Assembly: GCF_022524485.1 (NCBI RefSeq)
Contig: NZ_JAKXMK010000041.1
Coordinates: 1 to 64,000 of the forward strand
From: Pseudonocardia alaniniphila
GTDB lineage: Bacteria; Actinomycetota; Actinomycetes; Mycobacteriales; Pseudonocardiaceae
Direction of reading: 5' to 3'
Length of the DNA: 64,000 nt
The notes beneath the pieces were generated by a model, which was not told the DNA's origin, did no database searches, and saw nothing but the letters and a program-made list of their open reading frames with translations. A program made the translations under genes and the position numbers. Below, one piece after another: positions 58,185-64,000 of the stretch. How positions within the stretch are numbered: position 1 is the stretch's first letter; each line of letters opens with the position of its first letter.

Positions 58185-58416
58185 GCTCGGCGTTCTCGCG
58201 CCGGAGCCGGCGCAGCTCCTCGGTCTCGGCCGTGGTCGGGCGGTCATTCCGTTCGCCGCGGTTGGCCTCGTCCTGGCGGATCCAGTTGCGCAAGGCCTCG
58301 TAATGCACCCCGAGCTGCTCGGCCGGCCGGCGGATCACCGGCCGCGGGTATGTCTCCTGGTAGAGACGTACGGCGCGTTCACGCAGCCCATCGGGGTACT
58401 TCTTCGGTGCTGCCAC
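58185..58416 (-). pseudogene. Truncated IS3-family OrfA
   Basis: About 77 codons start APKKYPDGLRERAVRLYQE and LGVHYEALRNWIRQDEANRG, typical of another IS3 group OrfA. The end at RRENAELR is abrupt, and no orfB follows. It fuses out of context with the hydrolase remnant. Confidence 0.8.
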
Positions 58417-58429
58417 AGAAACTCCCTAC

Positions 58430-58778
58430 ACGACCTACGGCCGTGATCGTCGGTTTCCGGGCTACCGGGGGAAGCTCACCGACGACCAGCGTGCGGGCCA
58501 GCCATCCGCCCACGGGCAGGACGACCCCGTGACGTGGTCGGCGCTGGTGGTCAGAAGGCTGCGGCGGGGCGAGGATGGTTGGCTTGCGAAAGCGGCCCAT
58601 GCCGCGCGGGCAGCGATGGTGACACTTGAGGCGAAGGAACAGGGTGAGGATGTGCCGCAGCAGGCGCCCGGCGAGCTCCCGCTGCTGCATAGGCGATCAT
58701 CGCCGCGTACTTCGGCCAGGGCGTGCGCCCCGACCTCCGCGTGGTCGGAGCCTGACGCGTTCTACAGGGGTTGAACCG
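58430..58778. other. Probable decayed region
   Basis: 349 bp. A plus-strand frame with VTWSALVVRRLRRGEDGW and, in a different frame, IIAAYFGQGVRPDLRVVGA followed by a stop could be remains of one gene. I cannot name it. Confidence 0.4.
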
Positions 58779-59288
58779 CTACTTCAGCAGTATCTCGACG
58801 TAATTTCCGATCACACGAATGCTGAAGATGATTGAGTGAACCTTTCCGGCGCACGTATCCGCGTCCGCGTCACTGCACACCGGCGATGCCTCAGCTTGGG
58901 CTTCGTCGGACAGGTCCAGCGCGCCGCGAAGCAGGCTGACTGTCCCCGTGTCCGGTCCTGCGTAGGCGTTGACTCGCATCCGGCCTGATAGCTGATCGAC
59001 GTCGGCTCGTAGCCGGTCTGTGAGCTGACCGGCGTTGCTCACGGCGTGTGGACAGAGGGTCGGATCGACATCCGTACATGCCACCAGCTTCCGTTCAAGG
59101 GCGTCCAACTCCGCAGCTGCCGACCTGAACTCTTCGGCCAACTCGGCCTCGGCGGACAGCGCGGGTGCGGTGGACGCCGGACCGGTACCGGTCGGGAGCG
59201 GCGGAAGCCTGGGGCCGCATCCGGACAGAGCCAGCGCTGCGATCAACGCAGCACAGGTTCGTGTTGTCCAGCTACCACGCCAATTCAT
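58779..59288 (-). CDS. Secreted lipoprotein of unknown function
   Basis: A 169-residue protein with a signal peptide ending in lipobox LALSGC, a Pro/Thr linker and a helical domain (AELAEEFRSAAAELDALERKL) with four cysteines (ACTDVDPTLCPH and SPVCSDADADTCAGK), likely two disulfides. AGGAGT lies 6 nt before the ATG at 59288. No family recognised. Confidence 0.8.
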   Translation of the reverse strand: MNWRGSWTTRTCAALIAALALSGCGPRLPPLPTGTGPASTAPALSAEAELAEEFRSAAAELDALERKLVACTDVDPTLCPHAVSNAGQLTDRLRADVDQLSGRMRVNAYAGPDTGTVSLLRGALDLSDEAQAEASPVCSDADADTCAGKVHSIIFSIRVIGNYVEILLK

Positions 59289-59585
59289 GGTGGGACTCCT
59301 GCCCGTCGTTGCTTGACTCGCATGCTGGCGGCGCCATGCTCCCGGCCCTGTGCTGGGTGAGGCGGCCCGCCCTGTGACGCAGTGGGATGACGCATAGTCG
59401 TCAGAGGCAGGCGCCGACTTCCGGCTTCCCGTCCGCCGGCGGCCGCTGCGGGGTGCCGGTGCCCTCACCGTGGTTCGCGGGCACCGTCGGCTGGGCTTCC
59501 GGACACAATGCACCGCGCAATACGTATCCCGCGGCTCGGACCGGGGCACCCTCCGATGTGGACTCCGGCTTTGTGGACAACCCGG

Positions 59586-60494
59586 TTAGGCCTTCTGGTG
59601 CATCTCCATCATCTGCTGGTGCTGTGTCATCGCGTCCAGCGCTTGTTGCCGGGCCTGCCTCGCCCGCCGTGCCCGCACCGCGGGCCAGGCGAGCGCCGTG
59701 ACCAGTAGGGCCAGCGCTGTGAGGGACAGCAGCCCGTCGATCCGCAGCGGGACCGTCATCCAGCCGCTGAGCAGCCCGACGAGCCACAGCTTCAGCGCGT
59801 TGGTCGCGAATGTGCTCGGCAGCACCAGGAACGGGACGCTGAGCTCCAGCCGGACGGATGTGATCGCCGTGGCCAGGACACCCACTGTCAGCAGCTGCAC
59901 ACTGAGGCCTGCGGCGAGCTCGACGCCCGGCAGAAGCAGTACCCCGCCGCCGAGCGCAAGTGCGGTGAGAGGGAGCTCGGCGACGGACCACGACAGCTGG
60001 GAGCGTCGGCTCCGCATGAGCAACGCCATGGCGACCAGACGCAGGAACCGGACCAGCCCGGCACCGGCAAACAGCACTACGGCTGCGGCGATGGTCGGCC
60101 AGAAGCCTTCCAGCCGGCTCGACAGGCCGATCGTGCCCAGCGCCTGGACGACCGCCCATAGCAGACCGACGCGCAGCGCGCCGTGAACCGCCAGGCGGAA
60201 CACCCACCACGTCCCGGCCATCGAGATGTACAGCCACTCCGACGAGTCCGACCAGACGTCGAGGGCGCGCTCTGCGAGAGCCCGGTCCACCCCGTCCAGC
60301 ACGGCCAGCGCTCTCCTCGCCAGGGTGAGCAGAGCCTGGTAGGCCGTCGCCGCCAGCACGACCTCGGGCCACGGCGCCAGCGTCAGCCCGGCGACCAGGA
60401 CCGACGTGACCCACATCCCGATCGCGACCTCGACCAGCCGAACCAGCCACCACCCTGCGGCGCGCTGCCGCCGCGGCCAAGCTTCCGGCGCCAT
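59586..60494 (-). CDS. Multi-pass membrane protein of unknown function
   Basis: A 302-residue protein with about eight hydrophobic segments, e.g. LVEVAIGMWVTSVLVAGL, FWPTIAAAVVLFAGAGLV and LLSLTALALLVTALAW, and a C-terminal basic/glutamine-rich tail (ARQQALDAMTQHQQMMEMH). No family recognised. ATG at 60494. The lipoprotein gene follows about 300 bp downstream on the same strand. Confidence 0.75.
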   Translation of the reverse strand: MAPEAWPRRQRAAGWWLVRLVEVAIGMWVTSVLVAGLTLAPWPEVVLAATAYQALLTLARRALAVLDGVDRALAERALDVWSDSSEWLYISMAGTWWVFRLAVHGALRVGLLWAVVQALGTIGLSSRLEGFWPTIAAAVVLFAGAGLVRFLRLVAMALLMRSRRSQLSWSVAELPLTALALGGGVLLLPGVELAAGLSVQLLTVGVLATAITSVRLELSVPFLVLPSTFATNALKLWLVGLLSGWMTVPLRIDGLLSLTALALLVTALAWPAVRARRARQARQQALDAMTQHQQMMEMHQKA

Positions 60495-60733
60495 CGATTT
60501 CCCCCCGTTTCGCCCCTCCCGGGAGTATGGGAGACGACACCGACAGTTGTGCATCTCAAGCGGTGCGGCCCGGCCGGGTCAGGCCGTCGCGCAGACGGAT
60601 GTGGCTGTTCGACGCCGCCGCCACGATCCTCGAGGCGCTGCGGGCCACCGAACCCCACCAGCTCGCGCAGCTGCGCAGGTGGGGAAGGCTTCGGCGTAGC
60701 GGCGAAGCGTCGGCCACCGCGCTCGGCGGGGGT

Positions 60734-61590
60734 TCAGGCGAGGTCTTTCTCGTGTTCGATCTCGACCGGGGCCCGGGGTGTAGCCGTGGTGGCGGGCCAG
60801 CCGCTGTGCGCCGGCGTGGTAGGAGGCGGCGCGGCCGATGGCCTGTCCGTGTTCGGTCTCGACGAGGTAGTGGCCGTCCTGGCGGACGATGGAGCCGGAG
60901 AAGTCCCCGCCGCCGCAGGTGACCAGTCCCAGGCCGGGGCGCACTACGTCGACCAGGAGCCGCCCGCACGAGGGCCGCTTCCCCGGCCTGCTACCCGCAC
61001 CCGTGGGCTTGCGCTCGGTGGGCTTGCGCTCGGTGGGCTTGTGCGGTGCGGGTGCGGGTGCGCTGGTGTGGGTGGGGCGGCTGGTCAGCGGCCGGAGGGC
61101 GGCCCACCGGTTGACCATCGTGCGGGTCGCTTTCGGGACCAGTACGGAGTGGGTGGGGCCGTCGTTTCGGCCGTAGCGGACCTGGTGGATCCCGCCGGTG
61201 CTCAGGTGCCCGGAGTCCAGCAACTGCCGCACGGTGTCCTGCTCGTAAGCGGGTACCGGCTCCACCACGACCTCGTGGCCTTTCCCGGCGGGGGCGGCGT
61301 CGCGCAGCTAGACCGGCTCGGCCGGTCCGGTGAGGACGGACCCGCGGGCCAGCGCGGCCCGGACCACGGAGGCCACCAGCTCCACGTCGTTGATCTCGCT
61401 GCGCCGCGTCGTCGGCGTCGGGGCGGCGGTGGGTTCGCCCCACAGCCCGTCCTGCAGCGGGGCGGTCACCGTGATCACCACCAGGACAGCCGGGCCTCAA
61501 AGCCCCACTGGCGGGCGAGCTGAATTGGGACGGGTCGCCCGGCTTTGCTGACGGTGCATCCGCCTGGTTGTCAACCGGCGCCGCCATCTA
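60734..61590 (-). pseudogene. Decayed plasmid-type gene with in-frame stop and frameshifts
   Basis: Coding-like sequence continues over a TAG at about 61308-61310: before it NDVELVASVVRAALARGS, after it GHEVVVEPVPAYEQDTVRQLL, then GHYLVETEHGQAIGRAASYH. The start (RQWGFEARLS to VVITVTAPLQDG) and end (PVEIEHEKDLA then stop at 60734) need frame changes. It resembles proteins carried by actinobacterial plasmids, but I cannot name one. Confidence 0.55.
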
Positions 61591-61945
61591 GCGTCGAGGC
61601 GATCAAGGTCGTGCCCCTGCCGAGCCGCGGCACAGACTAGGCGAGGTGTCCGGGCATCGGTCGGAGATCCGCCGTTGCAGGGGTGTCTACGGTGCCTCCA
61701 TCGGGCCGATATATGAATATCGTTGTCATTATGGTGGGCGCAGTGCGTCGACTCAAGTAGGTCGTGCCGGCCGAGATGATCGGACTGCTAACGGTCCGAC
61801 GATCGCCCCTCGACGAACGCGGTTTCGCGCCGTCCGCGCGACGGCCCGTCTGCATTGCCGTGGCCGACGCTTCGCCGCCGACGTCTACCCGTAGGCGGCG
61901 CCCCGGCCCGGCCGCTCTGCGCGGTGGATGCCGGCGCCGGACGGG
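61591..61945. other. Intergenic region with a Zur/Fur-like site
   Basis: 355 bp without a gene. ATATGAATATCGTTGTCATT at about 61711-61730 resembles the operator at 33223 (minus strand GACAACGATATTCAT versus GACAACGATTGTCAT). No intact target gene follows on either side, so it may be left over from a lost gene. Confidence 0.45.
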
Positions 61946-62740
61946 TCACCATGCATGCGAGGACAGGACCGTGAGGATGTGCATGGATCGCCGTCCACGG
62001 AAGCCGTCCCGGCCGTGGAGCATGCGGTAGTTGTCGACCACGAGGATCTCGCCCGCCTCCAACCGGAAGCGCGGAGCGGCGGCGGCCGCAGTGGTCAGCA
62101 CGTCGGCGTAGGACCGGAGCATCCGGCTGTGTGCGGCAGCGTCCGGTTCCTGTGGCGCCGGCGCGGCGCTGGTGCTGGCCCGCACGATCAGGCGACCGCC
62201 CCGGGTGTACTCGACGAAGCGGCGGACCACCGGGGTCGGCGGGACGCCGCGGGCGGTCACACTCGGGCCGAAGAAGTCGACGTCCGCAGTGGTCAGGAAC
62301 GCGTACAGCTCGGGATGGTCGGTCCGGAGCCGTTTGAGCAGCCGGTAGCCGTCGACGACGATCGAGTACCCGCCGGATGGAGCCGGCGCCTGGCAGAGCT
62401 GGAGCAGGTAGTCCTCGTCGGGGTCGCGCAGTCGCACCGCGCGGCCGTGCACGTCGACGACGACGTTCGCGCCGTCGGAGTGCAGCGGCAGCGGTCCGGC
62501 GTCCTCCTCGGTCTTGTGCCGCACGGGGAACACGGTCCGCAGCCGGGTGCCGAGCAGGTCGGCGGCGGCCAGGACGAGATCACGGGGGTCACCCGGCCGT
62601 CCGGTCAGGATGGCCGCGCCGTCCCGCTCGACCAGGGCGGCGGCACGTGAGTCCGCGCACCGTTCGGGGAGCAGCCCGGTCCGGCCAAGCAGGTCCTCGG
62701 GCACGGCTCCGGCCGGAGTGCCGGGGGTGGCGACGGTCAT
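61946..62740 (-). CDS. TauD/TfdA-family Fe(II)/2-oxoglutarate dioxygenase
   Basis: A 264-residue clavaminate-synthase-like dioxygenase. The iron site is H87-x-D89 in PLPLHSDGAN, with the distal His near 242 in RMLHGRDGF and the 2-oxoglutarate arginine just after (RGRR). It would hydroxylate, desaturate or halogen-free-oxidise a small substrate; in natural-product loci this type often modifies an amino acid. GAGGAG lies 6-7 nt before the ATG at 62740. It is divergent from the metal-type substrate-binding gene, with a Fur/Zur-like box between. Confidence 0.88.
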   Translation of the reverse strand: MTVATPGTPAGAVPEDLLGRTGLLPERCADSRAAALVERDGAAILTGRPGDPRDLVLAAADLLGTRLRTVFPVRHKTEEDAGPLPLHSDGANVVVDVHGRAVRLRDPDEDYLLQLCQAPAPSGGYSIVVDGYRLLKRLRTDHPELYAFLTTADVDFFGPSVTARGVPPTPVVRRFVEYTRGGRLIVRASTSAAPAPQEPDAAAHSRMLRSYADVLTTAAAAAPRFRLEAGEILVVDNYRMLHGRDGFRGRRSMHILTVLSSHAW

Positions 62741-62823
62741 CAGTACTCCTCTGGTCGGCGAGCGGCCATCAGCATGCGGTGCGCCGCCGCCGCGACGCAC
62801 CGCCCGGTCGGCTAGCGGCCCTT

Positions 62824-62851
62824 TGACATTGATAATGATTATCTTTACTTT
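62824..62851 (+). promoter_or_regulatory. Promoter with embedded Fur/Zur-type box
   Basis: -35 TTGACA (62824-62829), 16-bp spacer and -10 TACTTT (62846-62851). The spacer contains GATAATGATTATC (62831-62843), a perfect 6-1-6 palindrome like the Fur-family core. A bound Fur/Zur repressor would block the FecB-like gene when metal is plentiful, and perhaps also the divergent dioxygenase. Confidence 0.65.
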
Positions 62852-63012
62852 GATCTAGGCTTCGCGCGGTTGCGGCGGTGACGACGCGCCGCAGGTGCCT
62901 ACGGGCCGGGCCGCCGGTTTCCGGTGATCGGCGGGATGGTGCGGCGGGCGCCAGCGCCGTGCCGTGCGCCGATGAGAACCGCGAACGAGAACGAGAACGG
63001 AGTGTTCGACCG

Positions 63013-64000
63013 ATGAGACGTCTCGCGCCCTGTGTCGCTGTCGTGGCCGGCCTGGTCATGACCGTGGCGACCGGTTGTGGCGCGCCGGCCGAAACCGACC
63101 GCGGCGCCGCAGCTGGGTCGGCAGGTGCCTCTGCTGCGGGGCCGATCACTGTGGACAGCTGTGGTCGGGAGGTCGTGTTCGACTCGCCACCGGAGCGGGT
63201 GCTGGCCATCGGCTCGGAGGCGCCGTCGTTGCTGGTCGCCGCAGGCGTGGGCGACAAGGTGACGCACTACGCCGGGAGCCTCGCGGTGCCGTTCGACGCG
63301 GCGACGAAGACCGTGGTCGAGGGTGCGGAGCACGTCATCGAGGACTCGCACGCCCTCTCGTTCGAGGCGATCATCAATACGGGGGTCGACGTCGCCATCG
63401 GCACCGACATCGGTGCGGGGGTCGACCTCGACGGCCTGGCGGATCGCCTGGCCCAGGCCGGGGTGCAGCTGCTGACGGTGAGCGGCTACTGCGCGGGTAT
63501 CGAGGGACGGACGACGGCCGGGCTGAGCGGGTTCGACCTGATCTACCGGGATGTCGAGACCTACGGACGGGTGTTCGGGACCGAGCAGGTGGCAGCGGGT
63601 GCGGTGGCGGGCATGCGGGACCGCGTCGCGGCGGCCACGGAGCAGGCGGGCGCGCAGTCGGAACGGCGCGCGGTCCCCCTGTACGTGAGGGCCGAGGGCC
63701 CTCTGGGCTCCTACGGCGGCCAGTCGCTGGTGTCGGAGCAGATGACGTTGCTGGGACTGGACAACGTGTTCGGCGGCGTGGCGAAGCGCTACTTCGAGCC
63801 GACCACGGAGGAGCTGGTCAACGGGGCACCCGACCTGGTCTTCGCGATTTTCCTGCCCACGGGCTCGTCGGCATTGGAGACCGATCAGGACGTGGTCGCG
63901 GAGTTGCGCAGCCGGCCCGAGCTCGCCGGGATCCCGTCGGTCGCCGACGACGCGGCGCTGCTGCCGCTCAACTACTACTACACCTCCCCCGGCCCGCTGG
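63013..64000 (+). CDS. FecB/FepB-type iron (metallophore) ABC substrate-binding lipoprotein (partial)
   Basis: 329 codons are open to the window edge. The signal peptide ends in a lipobox ATGC (Cys22), then ITVDSCGREVVFDSPPERV, a typical start of the periplasmic-binding-2 fold, and later MTLLGLDNVFGGV and LVNGAPDLVFAIFLPTG. Members bind siderophores, heme or cobalamin outside the membrane and pass them to an FecCD-type permease, which should lie just downstream. The promoter carries a Fur/Zur-type box, so metal shortage should induce it. Confidence 0.88.
   Translation, partial: MRRLAPCVAVVAGLVMTVATGCGAPAETDRGAAAGSAGASAAGPITVDSCGREVVFDSPPERVLAIGSEAPSLLVAAGVGDKVTHYAGSLAVPFDAATKTVVEGAEHVIEDSHALSFEAIINTGVDVAIGTDIGAGVDLDGLADRLAQAGVQLLTVSGYCAGIEGRTTAGLSGFDLIYRDVETYGRVFGTEQVAAGAVAGMRDRVAAATEQAGAQSERRAVPLYVRAEGPLGSYGGQSLVSEQMTLLGLDNVFGGVAKRYFEPTTEELVNGAPDLVFAIFLPTGSSALETDQDVVAELRSRPELAGIPSVADDAALLPLNYYYTSPGPL

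Noticed and set aside
1..64000. CRISPR arrays or rRNA genes
   Set aside because: No regularly spaced repeats and no rRNA-like sequence were found on reading both strands.

Overview
This is a 64 kb stretch of high-G+C actinobacterial chromosome. Frequent GTG starts, apparently leaderless genes, an SsgB-type sporulation protein, a mycothiol-dependent isomerase fold, tetraspecific tRNA clusters and a pSAM2-type integrative element all fit the order Pseudonocardiales, probably Pseudonocardia or a close relative. The genus is an inference; the sequence carries no rRNA.

Layout. 0-13 kb: an acyl-CoA dehydrogenase, a two-component system (2.7-4.7 kb), a LOG-type Rossmann protein, and a catabolic cluster (AhpD-like frameshifted gene, PEP mutase/isocitrate-lyase-like enzyme, HsaA-like flavoprotein, MFS exporter, acetamidase-like protein) that ends with an alpha/beta hydrolase under a divergent LysR regulator. 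13-19 kb: two tandem BldC/MerR-like mini-regulators with duplicated leaderless promoters, then a striking two-gene operon. It encodes a 966-residue membrane protein that resembles the Pls/PosA polylysine-synthetase C-terminal half but has two tandem carrier domains and no adenylation domain, coupled to a DUF418-type membrane protein and preceded by a frameshifted AraC regulator. 19-41 kb: ordinary chromosomal genes (thioredoxin-NHL protein, Fpg/Nei glycosylase, PAP2 phosphatase, ROK glucokinase plus pgi, DoxX, NCS2 permease, HipA-like kinase plus DUF3037, P450, Zur-type zinc-sparing L31 locus, ECF sigma factor locus). 41-43 kb: three minus-strand tRNAs (Val-GAC, Cys, Gly), ssgB and a tRNA-Val(CAC).

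42.87-54.16 kb is a complete AICE (actinomycete integrative and conjugative element) inserted in tRNA-Val(CAC). A 44-bp perfect direct repeat gives attL and attR. The element carries int, xis, a RepSA-type rolling-circle initiator, small plasmid genes, an FtsK-type translocase with a separate membrane partner, a Pra-like regulator, a divergent XRE regulator and a Pif-like NUDIX protein, followed by cargo. A repeated double 7-mer lies just inside both ends. Directly beyond attR is the truncated integrase of a second, older element, cut off by an intact IS3-family insertion (54.81-56.12 kb).

56-64 kb: an HsaA-like flavoprotein, a decayed zone (IS3 OrfA remnant fused to a broken alpha/beta hydrolase, and a plasmid-like pseudogene), a lipoprotein, a membrane protein, then a metal-regulated divergent pair: a TauD-type dioxygenase and a FecB/FepB-type substrate-binding lipoprotein running off the window, with a Fur/Zur-type palindrome inside the promoter of the latter.
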